From positions 2,196,001 through 2,260,000 of the forward strand of contig NZ_CP150951.2 of the NCBI RefSeq assembly GCF_038069655.2: a stretch of DNA of 64,000 bases, read 5' to 3'. Position 1 is the stretch's first letter, and each line of letters opens with the position of its first letter. This document shows positions 25,275 through 34,290 of this stretch, piece by piece. Below the pieces are notes generated by a model, which saw only the letters and a list, made by a program, of their open reading frames with translations, searched no databases and was not told the DNA's origin. The stretch comes from Yoonia sp. BS5-3 (GTDB lineage: Bacteria > Pseudomonadota > Alphaproteobacteria > Rhodobacterales > Rhodobacteraceae). Both the position numbers and the translations under genes were made by a program.

Positions 25275-26072
25275 TCAGACGTGTCGCAAATGTCCGGTCG
25301 CTTCAATGAAATTATAGATGTGATTGGCGTATATTTCCGGTGCTTCGACGCAGGGCAGGTGACCCGCGCGGCGCATCAACGTGAATTTCGATCCAGGTAT
25401 CAAATCAATGGTTTCGCGCACCAGATCAGGCGGCGTCGCCCCGTCTTCAGCCCCTGCAATGCCTAAAGTAGGTACCCGCAGTCCGCTGGTTGGCGTAAAA
25501 AAATCCGTGCCAGCAATGGCATGGCACACCCCGATATATCCCTCTTGCGGCGTTGCTTCCAGCATGGTTTGCCAGTTCGACATCGCCGCGCTGCCGTAGA
25601 AATCACGACTGAACCATCGCCGCATGATCATGTCTGAAAGGGCGGGCAGACCTTTGGCGGTGATCGTATCGACCCGGTCTTGCCACAAGGGCGGTGTGCC
25701 AATCTTGGCTGCCGTATTCGACAATACCAGCGAGCGTATCAGATCCGGTCTTTTCACAGCCAGCCCTTGGGCGATCATCCCGCCGACTGATAGCCCGACA
25801 AACATCGCGTCTTTGACCTGCGCTGCATCGCAAACCGCTTCGGCGTCGCCGACCAATTGCCCCATCGTATAGGGCCCATTGGGCACATCAGAGCGCCCAT
25901 GGCCGCGTTTATCATAGCGGATGATCCGCAAACCCTTGGGCAAAAATGGCAGGATCGGGTCCCACATATGCAGATTGGTTCCAAGCGAGTTTGCAAAGAC
26001 CACTGGTGCACCGTCTTCGGGCCCTTGGATATCCATATGCAACGTCACGCCGCTGCGCGTGACCTTATCCAT
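25275..26072 (-). CDS. pcaD: 3-oxoadipate enol-lactonase-like hydrolase (PcaD-like)
   Basis: 265 residues with an alpha/beta hydrolase fold: FANSLGTNLHMWD oxyanion region, RYDKRGHGRSDVP, nucleophile GLSVGGM near Ser 97, an acid in AGAEDGATPPD and the His in RRAGHLPCVEAP. The spacing and the first two motifs are those of PcaD, which opens 3-oxoadipate enol-lactone in the beta-ketoadipate pathway. No other pca genes are here, so another ester or lactone is possible. It overlaps the preceding nuclease-like gene by 8 nt. Confidence 0.75.
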   Translation of the reverse strand: MDKVTRSGVTLHMDIQGPEDGAPVVFANSLGTNLHMWDPILPFLPKGLRIIRYDKRGHGRSDVPNGPYTMGQLVGDAEAVCDAAQVKDAMFVGLSVGGMIAQGLAVKRPDLIRSLVLSNTAAKIGTPPLWQDRVDTITAKGLPALSDMIMRRWFSRDFYGSAAMSNWQTMLEATPQEGYIGVCHAIAGTDFFTPTSGLRVPTLGIAGAEDGATPPDLVRETIDLIPGSKFTLMRRAGHLPCVEAPEIYANHIYNFIEATGHLRHV

Positions 26073-27264
26073 CGGGATCACCGATCACCATATGTGCCAT
26101 GATCTGCCCATGATCAGAGGCGAGCTTGTTATAAGGCGCCTCGGGATGGGAGCCATCGGTCAAGTGGTCGTTCAGCACGCTAAAATATTCCATCTCGCCT
26201 ATTTTGCCCGTAAATTCTGGTAGAAAATGACGCGACATCAGGATTTGATCGATGCTTTCGAAGACCCCGCCAAAGGCAGATGTGTAGACCATGTCCCGCA
26301 AGGATTTCTTTACAAAGAGCTTTTCGGCCGAATAAAGCCGGACCCTATTTATCTTTTCCTGAATGATCTCATTTTCCGCGTCGGAATACCGATCCCGCCG
26401 GTCTTTGGCGTCGTGTCGCCGAATCCAGGCATAGTTTTTGAACGGGGCTTCGCCCGTCAAAATTTCAGAGCTAACCGCGTGTTCGCTGTCGTTGAAATCA
26501 CCCAGCACCATGACCGGATTGCCTGCTTCAAGTTCAGCAAGAATGGCGCGGCGCAGAACCCATGCTTCGGCCATACGCCGCAGCGCTGCCCGAAGTGACC
26601 CCATTGCCCGACCAGCCGGATCATAGTTGACCAGATCAGCCTCGGGCGGAAAGGGCGCATCAGGGTTTCTTGGGAATTCGCCCAACTTGGATTTCAGGTG
26701 GCAATTGAAGACCGTAATCACCTGGTCATCTACAGGGATTTTAACCTTTAGGATTGGACGGCTGAGCCGCTTGATCTGGTAGGTTCCGCCATCGCTACCA
26801 TCAAGGTCGCTAAAGGGGACATCCAATGCTTCCGGTAAATCCTGTATGATCTCTGGCTGTCCTTCGAACCCAAAACGCGACAGGATTGCAACGCCGGGCC
26901 GCCGCTGCCCGGGACCGCCATCAAAGCTGTTTGGAGCAAATGCTAACGCCGCTTCGGTGTAAGGTTCATAAGCCAGTTTTCGGAAAATCGCCTTGCGCGC
27001 GTAACGCTTTGATCTGTCCGGAATATTCGCCTGATTTGCGGCAAGTCCCAGTTCATCGGTTTCGATAATCACGTCCCGCAGTGCGGCCTCGGTAAAGATC
27101 TCTTGAAAACACACAATATCGGCATTCATTGTCAGCAATTGGTCTGACAACCACGCCCGTTTCCATGCGTATTCTTCGGGTGTGTATTCCTCGAACCGGT
27201 AATATTCTTGTTCGGGATCAATCAGATTTTTGACGTTGAAACTGGCGATGGTGAAGCGGGTCAT
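26065..27264 (-). CDS. Endonuclease/exonuclease/phosphatase-family protein
   Basis: 399 residues. The EEP fold residues are all present: FNVKN (Asn), CFQEI (Glu), NCHLKSK, LGDFND (Asp and Asn) and the terminal SDHG pair. The family includes metal-dependent nucleases and phosphodiesterases. There is no signal peptide, so it acts in the cytoplasm or is exported by another path. The substrate cannot be told. Its start overlaps the stop of the dehydratase gene by 4 nt. Confidence 0.8.
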   Translation of the reverse strand: MTRFTIASFNVKNLIDPEQEYYRFEEYTPEEYAWKRAWLSDQLLTMNADIVCFQEIFTEAALRDVIIETDELGLAANQANIPDRSKRYARKAIFRKLAYEPYTEAALAFAPNSFDGGPGQRRPGVAILSRFGFEGQPEIIQDLPEALDVPFSDLDGSDGGTYQIKRLSRPILKVKIPVDDQVITVFNCHLKSKLGEFPRNPDAPFPPEADLVNYDPAGRAMGSLRAALRRMAEAWVLRRAILAELEAGNPVMVLGDFNDSEHAVSSEILTGEAPFKNYAWIRRHDAKDRRDRYSDAENEIIQEKINRVRLYSAEKLFVKKSLRDMVYTSAFGGVFESIDQILMSRHFLPEFTGKIGEMEYFSVLNDHLTDGSHPEAPYNKLASDHGQIMAHMVIGDPDG

Positions 27265-28232
27265 GACAAGGTCTCCAAGGCTTTGGCGAACACGGCGGCA
27301 TCTACATTTCCGCCAGTAGCGACGGCGATAACAGCGTCACCCTCAAAGGTGCCAGGGTGAAAAAGTGCCGCAGCCAGCGCTGCCGCCCCACCAGGTTCGA
27401 CGACGATCCGCAGCCGCTCAAACGCAAGGGCCATGGCGCGCAGACATTCATCTTCGCTGACCACGATCCCCGGTCCGCAATGGGTCTGCATGATCGGAAA
27501 GGTCAGATCGCCCGGTTGCGGTGTGATGATCGCATCGCAAAGCGAACCGCTTAGCCGGGTATTCCGCTCAATCTGTCCGCTGGCCAGCGATCGGGTCACG
27601 TCATCAAACCCTTCCGGCTCGGCGGGGCGGACCCGCAGCCCGGGCGCTTCTGCCGCCAATGCAAGCGCAATTCCCGAGGTCAGCCCGCCCCCGCCGCAGC
27701 AAACGGCCACATCTGCCTGGGTGACGCCCAAGCCCGCCATGTCCTCTGCAATCTCCAGCCCGCAGGTGCCTTGCCCTGCGATGACCTGGGGCTCGTCGAA
27801 AGGTTTGATCAGGGTCAGACCTTTTTCATTCGCAAGGCGCGCGCCAATTTCGTCCCGGTCTTCAGTGCCGCGATCATAAAGCACCACTTCGGCCCCCAAG
27901 GCCCGGGTATTTGCGATTTTGACTGCAGGTGCGTCACTGGGCATCACAATGACCGCCGGGGTATTATGTTCGCGCGCTGCGAGCGCGACGCCCTGCGCAT
28001 GATTGCCGCTGGAAAAGGCAATAACCCCGGTCTTCAGCGCGTTGTCAGTCAGGGCTGACACAGCTGACCAGCCACCGCGAAATTTAAATGAACCGGTATG
28101 TTGCAGGCATTCAGCTTTCACAAAGACCCGGCGGCCCGCAATTTCATCCAGAAACGGGGATGTCAGGATCGGAGTGCGCCTTGCATGGCCTTGGATGCGT
28201 TGGGCAGCGGCCCGGATCATATCGATATTCAT
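27261..28232 (-). CDS. Threonine/serine dehydratase, PLP-dependent
   Basis: 323 residues, fold type II PLP enzyme. The PLP lysine is in SFKFRGGWSA near residue 50; SSGNHAQGVAL and the glycine loop CCGGGGLTSG bind substrate and phosphate. It lacks the C-terminal ACT-like regulatory domain of biosynthetic IlvA, so it belongs to the short catabolic type (TdcB-like) that deaminates threonine or serine, or to the related hydroxyaspartate dehydratases. The ATG at 28232 overlaps the stop of the preceding hydrolase gene. Confidence 0.85.
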   Translation of the reverse strand: MNIDMIRAAAQRIQGHARRTPILTSPFLDEIAGRRVFVKAECLQHTGSFKFRGGWSAVSALTDNALKTGVIAFSSGNHAQGVALAAREHNTPAVIVMPSDAPAVKIANTRALGAEVVLYDRGTEDRDEIGARLANEKGLTLIKPFDEPQVIAGQGTCGLEIAEDMAGLGVTQADVAVCCGGGGLTSGIALALAAEAPGLRVRPAEPEGFDDVTRSLASGQIERNTRLSGSLCDAIITPQPGDLTFPIMQTHCGPGIVVSEDECLRAMALAFERLRIVVEPGGAAALAAALFHPGTFEGDAVIAVATGGNVDAAVFAKALETLS

Positions 28233-29047
28233 GCGTAGTTTTCCTGCCATTGTCTCAGCGCATCGAGCGCTTGGGGTTCATCCAAAAAGGGCACATGCCC
28301 GCGTCCGGGTATGTTGGCGCAGATCATGTCCGGGCGTCGTGCGCGCATGGCCTCTGCCGTTTGCGCGCTTAGAAGGTCGGAATTTGCGCCGCGTATCAGC
28401 GCCAGCGGCAGGCCAACAAGCGCATCAAAAAGCGGCCAAAGGTCGGGTGTTGGGCTTGCGCTGGCCGCAATCATGGCATCGCGCAGCTTTGGATCGTAAC
28501 GAATGACAAGACCCTGTTCGGTTTCGCGATATTGGCCCCGAACCTCGGCCAGCCAGCGCTCCATCGGCACATCTGTGAAATCGGTCCAAAGTTTTGCCCG
28601 GGCTTCGGCCGCTTCCTGATAGGTTTTTTGTGCCGGGTTGTGCCCGATATAATCCATGATGACATCAAGCCCGGCTTCTTCAATCACGGGCCCAATATCA
28701 TTCAGTGCAACACCAAGCAGCCGGTCATGGGCCGTGGCAGCTAGCATCATCGCAATGATCCCGCCGCGAGACGTGCCCAGCAGCGCGGCTTTTTCGAGCT
28801 TCAGATGACCCATGAGTTCCAAAATATCCCGCGCTTCTTGCGGAACTGTATAGGTGCTGTGATCTGCCCAATCTGATTGCCCGCGCCCCCGATAATCGGG
28901 GCGGATAAGCCGCCCCGTTAAATGAGGGGCGACGTGATCAAAATCGGCGGCGTTCCTTGTCAGGCCGGGAAGCGCGATGATGGGGGTGCCGGTGCCCTCG
29001 TCAAGGTAATGCAGATTGACACCATCCGAGGTTTGAAAGAAGGGCAT
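28229..29047 (-). CDS. Alpha/beta hydrolase
   Basis: 272 residues. The fold is shown by ALPGLTRNAADFDHVA, RPDYRGRGQSDWA, the nucleophile elbow LLGTSRGGIIAM (Ser near residue 94) and a late His in GRGHVPFLDEP. It resembles small ester or C-C bond hydrolases. The start overlaps the end of the dehalogenase gene by 1 nt. The substrate is unknown. Confidence 0.82.
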   Translation of the reverse strand: MPFFQTSDGVNLHYLDEGTGTPIIALPGLTRNAADFDHVAPHLTGRLIRPDYRGRGQSDWADHSTYTVPQEARDILELMGHLKLEKAALLGTSRGGIIAMMLAATAHDRLLGVALNDIGPVIEEAGLDVIMDYIGHNPAQKTYQEAAEARAKLWTDFTDVPMERWLAEVRGQYRETEQGLVIRYDPKLRDAMIAASASPTPDLWPLFDALVGLPLALIRGANSDLLSAQTAEAMRARRPDMICANIPGRGHVPFLDEPQALDALRQWQENYA

Positions 29048-29724
29048 TAGCGAAGCTCCGGTATGGTGGTCAGGTCAGGCAAGACATGTTGGGGTGTGCC
29101 GTATAGTCGATCCATGGGTTCACCCGCTCGGTTCACCCATGCGGTCTGAAACCCATAGCTCGCCGCACCTGCCGCGTCCCACCCGTTTGATGAAACAAAT
29201 AAGACGTCAACTGGCGGGCATCCAAAGCGTTGGCCGACCATGTCGTAAACCCGCCTGTCCGGCTTGAAGACGCCGACATCCTGCACTGACAAAACGTCGT
29301 CTAGCAAAGATCCGATCCCGGCGGACGATACTGCACCTGATAACATGTCTGGTGATCCGTTCGACAGAATCGCCGTCGTCATGCCCCGTGCTTTCAGTGT
29401 TTCTAGCATTTCGGGCACTTCAGGGTAGGCGGCCAATTCCCAGTAAAGCTCTAACAAACGGGTACGGGTCTGCGGGCTGCTTAACCCATTGGCCTCAAGC
29501 GCCCAATCTAACCCATCTTGCGTGACCTGCCAAAAATCGCAGTGCTGATCGGCCACCGCCCGCAGCCAAGTATATTGCAATTGCTTAAGCCGCCAATCCC
29601 GCGCCACCGCAGGCCAAGTCGTTCTGAGGTCTTCGTGTTCCGGCTCTTGTGCGGCCTGCGCCGCTGCGGCGCCCACATCAAAGAGTGTTCCATAGGCATC
29701 AAATACATAGGTCGTCAGCGGCAT
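29047..29724 (-). CDS. Haloacid dehalogenase type II
   Basis: 225 residues. HAD-superfamily motif I is VFDAYGTLFDV with the nucleophilic Asp at residue 9, motif II is ILSNGSP, and motif III/IV are KPDRRVYD and FVSSNGWDAAGA, the last being a hallmark of L-2-haloacid dehalogenases. It replaces halogen on short 2-haloacids by hydroxyl. It has a very strong GGAGGT ribosome binding site and is the first gene of a leftward run of overlapping genes reaching at least to the pcaD-like gene. Confidence 0.87.
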   Translation of the reverse strand: MPLTTYVFDAYGTLFDVGAAAAQAAQEPEHEDLRTTWPAVARDWRLKQLQYTWLRAVADQHCDFWQVTQDGLDWALEANGLSSPQTRTRLLELYWELAAYPEVPEMLETLKARGMTTAILSNGSPDMLSGAVSSAGIGSLLDDVLSVQDVGVFKPDRRVYDMVGQRFGCPPVDVLFVSSNGWDAAGAASYGFQTAWVNRAGEPMDRLYGTPQHVLPDLTTIPELR

Positions 29725-29854
29725 TGCTACCTCCTGTTTTGGGGCACTGTGTCATGGGCGGGCGAAGCCGAAAAGAGGCAAAGCCATTTGCATTGTGCCC
29801 AAGGCAGGCGTAGCGTCACACAACGCCATGATCCAAACATGAAAGATGAATGCG

Positions 29855-30289
29855 ATGAGCCAGGCAAAAGCAGGCGATACCGTCCGAATGAATTACACTG
29901 GCACCCTGAGAAATGGCGAGCAGTTTGACAGTTCCGAAGGGCGTGATCCTCTGGAGTTTGTGCTCGGGTCAGGTCAGATTATTGCGGGTCTTGATGCTGC
30001 AATTGCTGGAATGGCTGTTGGCGATACAAAGACGGTCAATGTGCCCTGCGCTGACGCTTATGGCGACCTTAACCCGGCGGCCCGCCAGGCGGTCCCGCGC
30101 GGCGAAATTCCAGACAATATCCCAATTGAGCCAGGCACCCAATTACAAATGCAAACGCCTCAAGGTCAGGTGGTCCCTGTCACGGTTGCCGAAGTGACGG
30201 ATACAGAAGTGATACTTGATGCCAATCACCCACTGGCGGGACAGGATCTGACCTTCGCCATCGAGATTGTCGGGATTGATGCGGGTTAA
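29855..30289 (+). CDS. FKBP-type peptidyl-prolyl isomerase, SlyD-like
   Basis: 144 residues. It begins with VRMNYTGTLRNGEQFDSS and LEFVLGSGQIIAGLDAAIAGM, the FKBP core, and carries the inserted-flap region of SlyD-type isomerases (PRGEIPDNIPIEPGTQL). The His-rich metal tail of E. coli SlyD is absent. It should catalyse proline isomerisation and act as a chaperone in the cytoplasm. An in-frame ATG 9 nt upstream is an equally possible start. Confidence 0.85.
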   Translation: MSQAKAGDTVRMNYTGTLRNGEQFDSSEGRDPLEFVLGSGQIIAGLDAAIAGMAVGDTKTVNVPCADAYGDLNPAARQAVPRGEIPDNIPIEPGTQLQMQTPQGQVVPVTVAEVTDTEVILDANHPLAGQDLTFAIEIVGIDAG

Positions 30290-30609
30290 CCGTTTGTTTG
30301 CTTTTGCGATGGCAGGGCAAGTGGGCGCGCGAATCGTCTGTTAACGTTGGGTTCTGTGGCGATTTCGCCGGTATGGAACCCGTACAAAATGCGTACAGAA
30401 CCTGTACGTACAAATTTCCGCACGCACCCCGATGAATACTGCGGGCGTTGCGTGGTGCCTACTGTCAGATGAATTTTGAGGTCAGGTCCGAGACTGATCC
30501 GGGGGTAGCGTCTTGTATCTTGCAGTGAACGGCAGCTTAGAGCCCGAATTGCATAGTTTCTACGGCGCAGCGAAAGTCCGGTCCAGCTGCACACGATAGC
30601 GGTAGTTTG
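30290..30609. other. Intergenic region, no gene seen
   Basis: About 320 bp between the isomerase gene and the leftward Imm7-type gene. It contains clustered GTAC-bearing words (CGTACAAAATGCGTACAG, TGTACGTACAAA, about 30379-30411) whose role is unclear. No RNA gene or convincing ORF was seen. Confidence 0.4.
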
Positions 30610-31713
30610 TCAGTCTTGGCTACCCGTCCCCGGCTGAACAAATGGTAGAAACACATCCCTCATGTCTTTCACATGCGCGGTATCTAGTGGCACCTTCAAA
30701 CGCCAAGCTTTCTTTGTCTGTGCGAAATCTGGATCTTCAAAATAATCCAACACCTCTGCTGGGGACATCCCGCAATCTGTGCATAAGAATAGGTAGGGCC
30801 AGCAACTATCCAGCGTCGCTAGAACCTGTTTGCTCAGCCCAAACGAATATTCCTCAAGGAACTGATTGGGTTGGTCTATGGCTGCAAGACGCTCAAATTG
30901 AGTCCGTACGTCGAACCGTTCTCTTCTGAGTGTTCCTTTATGGTCCTTGAAGCTTGTGACGTGGAATCGGCCTTCGTGTCTGTAGAAATCCACCTGGCCA
31001 AGTCGCAGTACATCACCCCAGCCTCCTTTCTTTCTTTTACCGCTCATAACCCAAGTCATATCCGGACACTGGGCCGTTAGCGCATCCATCACCTGCCCGT
31101 ATCGCGGGCAATGAAGCGTCAAATAGACGGAGACCTCGGGCTCCTCGTCATCAAACGCAAAGGCCTCACCCACCTGAATTTCCATCCGGTAGTCCCAGAA
31201 CATGTCGAGGGCATAGCGTTTTTTTCCGAGGTCACGTAAATTCATAGGTCGTATGATTTCGCGGATCAAAGCCTGATCAAGCGTTTCATTGAAGTAACGG
31301 GATTCTTGCGGCGGTTCCTCCACCATCGGAAAATAGGGTGACAAGTACGGATCATGGCTGCGCGTGAGGCCTCCGCGGCGCAGCGTAAACACCTGAAACT
31401 CATTGTCCCGTCCATTTGAATCTTCATCGTCATGGCAGGACAGAATGCCGTAGGACCCCGGCGCCTTTGCTGCGATCCACTCAAACAGCGCGACCACATC
31501 AGGCCAGTCTCCGCCTGCGTGGTTACGACAGCCCATGACAAAGAGCCTCCAAGCGCCATTGATGTTTCGAAAGCTGGCTTCGCACCAATGGCGCTTTGCA
31601 AGCTCCTCAATCCGTTCCGCTACTTCGGCACAGACAGCGTCGAGTACGGCGTCGTCCTCATCCTCTTCGCGATACGCCTCTCGGATCGTGGCCCAACCCT
31701 GATATTCAATCAC
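30610..31713 (-). CDS. Imm7-type immunity protein with long C-terminal extension
   Basis: 367 residues. The first 135 follow the Imm7 immunity protein pattern: IEYQGWATIREAY at the start, LFEWIAAKAPGSYGILSCHD with a DDED acidic stretch, then RRGGLTRSHDPYLSPY and a final MVEEP. Imm7 proteins protect cells from secreted polymorphic (contact-dependent) toxins. The following 230 residues (from about 140) are not recognised; they contain alternating strands and Trp-rich stretches (MFWDYRMEIQVGEAF, SFGLSKQVLATLDSCW). No toxin gene lies next to it. The gene is isolated between intergenic sequences. Confidence 0.6.
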   Translation of the reverse strand: MIEYQGWATIREAYREEDEDDAVLDAVCAEVAERIEELAKRHWCEASFRNINGAWRLFVMGCRNHAGGDWPDVVALFEWIAAKAPGSYGILSCHDDEDSNGRDNEFQVFTLRRGGLTRSHDPYLSPYFPMVEEPPQESRYFNETLDQALIREIIRPMNLRDLGKKRYALDMFWDYRMEIQVGEAFAFDDEEPEVSVYLTLHCPRYGQVMDALTAQCPDMTWVMSGKRKKGGWGDVLRLGQVDFYRHEGRFHVTSFKDHKGTLRRERFDVRTQFERLAAIDQPNQFLEEYSFGLSKQVLATLDSCWPYLFLCTDCGMSPAEVLDYFEDPDFAQTKKAWRLKVPLDTAHVKDMRDVFLPFVQPGTGSQD

Positions 31714-31793
31714 TTCCTATCCAGACTCAAACAATTGCATCAGAAGCAGTAAGGCAGAGAAAGGCTTTTGCCTAGCTTATCTCATCTCCTTAG

Positions 31794-31825
31794 CCGCCAT
31801 TGGCGCAGCCGCAGCGAAATGGCGG
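31794..31825. repeat. Inverted repeat near fabI 3' end
   Basis: CCGCCATT (31794-31801) and AATGGCGG (31818-31825) are perfect arms around 16 nt. The stretch CGCAGCGAAA inside the loop and right arm also occurs near 30573-30582 on the other side of the Imm7-type gene. It may be a terminator or part of a dispersed intergenic repeat. Confidence 0.35.
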
Positions 31826-31888
31826 TTTGTCCGCACAGCAGATATCGTGTCGGGACTAAGCGTTTGAAAACTACGCCGCCTTCCAGGT

Positions 31889-32680
31889 TCAAACCAGATG
31901 ATCTGGCTGCGGCATCCCCAAGACGTGGAAGCCCCCATCGACCCGGATGATTTCGCCCGTCGTGCAGGCACCGGCGTCGGAGGCCAGATAGACGGCTGTG
32001 CCACCGACGGCCTCCAATGTTGCGTTGGCTCGCATCGGTGTGTTCTGCTCTGTGTGTTTGTAAGTCTTGCGCGCCCCGCCGATGGCTGCGCCTGCGAGGG
32101 TTTTCATCGGCCCGGGGCTGATCGCGTTCACACGAATGCCTTGTGGCCCCAGGTCGTTGGCCAGATAGCGTGTGGTGCTTTCCAGTGCTGCTTTGGCAAC
32201 GCCCATCACATTGTAGAAGGGTGTCACCCGATTGCTGCCCTGGTAGGTCAGCGTTAGCAAGGTACCGCCCTCTGGCATCAGCTCAGAGGCTCTGTTTGCC
32301 ACGTCGATGAAAGAATAACATGAGATCGCGAGTGAGTTTTTGAAATTGTCGCGGCTGGTATTGATGAACCGGCCTGTCAATTCTGATTTGTCCGAAAACG
32401 CGATGGCATGCACGACAAAATCGAGGCTACCCCATTTATCTTTGAGCAAGGCAAAGGCCGCATCCATGCTTGCGTCATCGGTCACATCGACATCGACCAT
32501 CAAGTCGGACCCGATGGATTGCGCCAATGGCTCTAACCGTTTGCCAAATGCTTCGCCCTGATAGGTAAAGGCCAGCTCAGCACCAGCCTCTGCCATCGTT
32601 TTGGCAATCCCCCATGCAATCGACCGTTCATTGGCGACGCCCATGATCAGGCCCCGTTTGCCGTTCATTGAAAGTGTCAT
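31889..32680 (-). CDS. fabI: Enoyl-ACP reductase (NADH), FabI
   Basis: 263 residues. The FabI variant of the short-chain dehydrogenase fold is clear: GVANERSIAWGIA at the cofactor site and the Y-x6-K catalytic pair in YNVMGVAKAAL, with LTYQGSNRV before it. It performs the last reduction of each fatty acid elongation cycle. It starts 5 nt after the stop of fabB and is co-transcribed with it. A longer frame to 32737 would overlap fabB and is not preferred. Confidence 0.95.
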   Translation of the reverse strand: MTLSMNGKRGLIMGVANERSIAWGIAKTMAEAGAELAFTYQGEAFGKRLEPLAQSIGSDLMVDVDVTDDASMDAAFALLKDKWGSLDFVVHAIAFSDKSELTGRFINTSRDNFKNSLAISCYSFIDVANRASELMPEGGTLLTLTYQGSNRVTPFYNVMGVAKAALESTTRYLANDLGPQGIRVNAISPGPMKTLAGAAIGGARKTYKHTEQNTPMRANATLEAVGGTAVYLASDAGACTTGEIIRVDGGFHVLGMPQPDHLV

Positions 32681-32684
32681 GAAT

Positions 32685-33914
32685 TTACCCTTGGAACTTT
32701 GAAAGCAGCATTGATCCGTTTGTCCCGCCAAACCCAAACGAATTGGTCATCACAGTATCCAGCCCCGCGTTGTCGACGCGGGCTGTTGCGATTTCAGCCG
32801 CAGCTAGGGCCGGATCCAGCGTTTCCACGTTAATGGAAGGCGCGATGAAGTCATCCTGCAACATTAACAGGCAATAGATTGCTTCTTGTGCACCAGTTGC
32901 ACCTTGGCTGTGTCCTGTCATAGATTTTGTCGAACTGATCGGCGGTGTGCTACCCTGTCCAAAGACGCGGCGCACGGCCTCAACCTCGCCCACATCGCCC
33001 ACAGGGGTCGAGGTGCCATGAGCGTTGATATAGCTGACTTTGCGTCCTTCGGGTAATGTTTCAAGCGCGAGTCGCATCGCCCGCTCGCCCCCTTCACCGG
33101 ATGGGGCGACCATGTCGTGCCCGTCTGATGTCGCGGCAAATCCGGTGACCTCTGCATAGATTTTGGCGCCGCGTGCTTGCGCGTGTTCCAGATCTTCCAG
33201 CACCACAATCCCGCCGCCGCCTGCGATGACAAAACCGTCGCGATCCGCATCAAAAGCGCGCGAAGCTTTTTCTGGCGTATCATTGTATTTCGAAGACATC
33301 GCACCCATCGCATCGAAGAGGCAGGAGAGCGTCCAGTCCAGCTCTTCCCCGCCGCCTGCGAACATCACGTCCTGCTTACCAAGCATGATCTGCTCAGCCG
33401 CGTTGCCAATGCAATGCAGGCTGGTAGAGCATGCCGATGTGATCGAATAGTTGATCCCCTTGATTTTAAAAGCTGTCGACAGGTTTGCCGAGATCGTTGA
33501 AGACATGCATTTAGGCACCGCAAATGGCCCGATCCGCTTTGTCGCGCCTGTGTCTTTCACCATGTTGTGGGCCGTGAGCATCGCCGAGGTAGACGGCCCG
33601 CCCGAGCCTGCCACCAGCCCGGTGCGCGGGTTAGAAACAGTGTCTTCGTCGAGGCCCGCATCGGCGATCGCTTGGCTCATCGCAATATGCGCGTAGGCCG
33701 CGCCCGGGCCCATGAAACGCAGGGTGCGTTTATCGACATGTTCTTTGATGTCGATTTTCAGGGTGCCTGCAACCTGGCTGCGGAACCCGTGTTCGGCCAT
33801 CTCTGGGCTGGCTTCGATTCCGGACTTTCCATCCTTTAGTGAAGCGGTCACCTCTGCCGCATTGTTTCCAATGGGCGATACGATCCCCAAACCCGTAATA
33901 ACAACACGGCGCAT
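32685..33914 (-). CDS. fabB: 3-oxoacyl-ACP synthase I, FabB
   Basis: 409 residues. Active-site Cys lies in [12 protein letters not shown] near residue 162, and the two His in [11 protein letters not shown] and [11 protein letters not shown]. This is the condensing enzyme that, with FabA, feeds unsaturated fatty acid synthesis. In related genomes fabA sits directly upstream; here it is 5.7 kb away across the chemotaxis genes. Confidence 0.95.
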   Translation of the reverse strand: MRRVVITGLGIVSPIGNNAAEVTASLKDGKSGIEASPEMAEHGFRSQVAGTLKIDIKEHVDKRTLRFMGPGAAYAHIAMSQAIADAGLDEDTVSNPRTGLVAGSGGPSTSAMLTAHNMVKDTGATKRIGPFAVPKCMSSTISANLSTAFKIKGINYSITSACSTSLHCIGNAAEQIMLGKQDVMFAGGGEELDWTLSCLFDAMGAMSSKYNDTPEKASRAFDADRDGFVIAGGGGIVVLEDLEHAQARGAKIYAEVTGFAATSDGHDMVAPSGEGGERAMRLALETLPEGRKVSYINAHGTSTPVGDVGEVEAVRRVFGQGSTPPISSTKSMTGHSQGATGAQEAIYCLLMLQDDFIAPSINVETLDPALAAAEIATARVDNAGLDTVMTNSFGFGGTNGSMLLSKFQG

Positions 33915-34290
33915 GACGCTTCCTCTCGTGGTTTCAAGAGGTGTTTAGGCGAGCCCGGGCGAGGGGGCAAGTCTGGTGGTGATCTCACGCATTCATACCT
34001 GGTCTAAGACGCATTATTGCTGGTTGCGCGGCGCATGTGTCGATGCAATCGTTATCCAAACGATGACTAAAGGTGTCATAATGCCCGAATTTTTGTGATT
34101 TTTGTGTCCCGCTGAGATCGAGACCGATGCGAGAGCACTCAGCCAATTCCAGCAATCTATATTCCCTATTGTGCTTGATGGCGGTCTGCGGCCACTCGTT
34201 CGTAAGCTATGGCACCGTGAACCAGTTCTTAGGACTTGTCGGTTTTAAGCGGGTGCGATGTCCGCCCCTACTACCGATTGAGGTTCAATT
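33915..34290. other. Divergent intergenic region, edge of inserted block
   Basis: 376 bp between fabB (leftward) and the chemoreceptor gene (rightward). It must contain the present promoters of both. It is one likely border of the block that separates fabA from fabB. I saw no inverted repeat or target duplication that defines the border and no gene. Confidence 0.4.
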
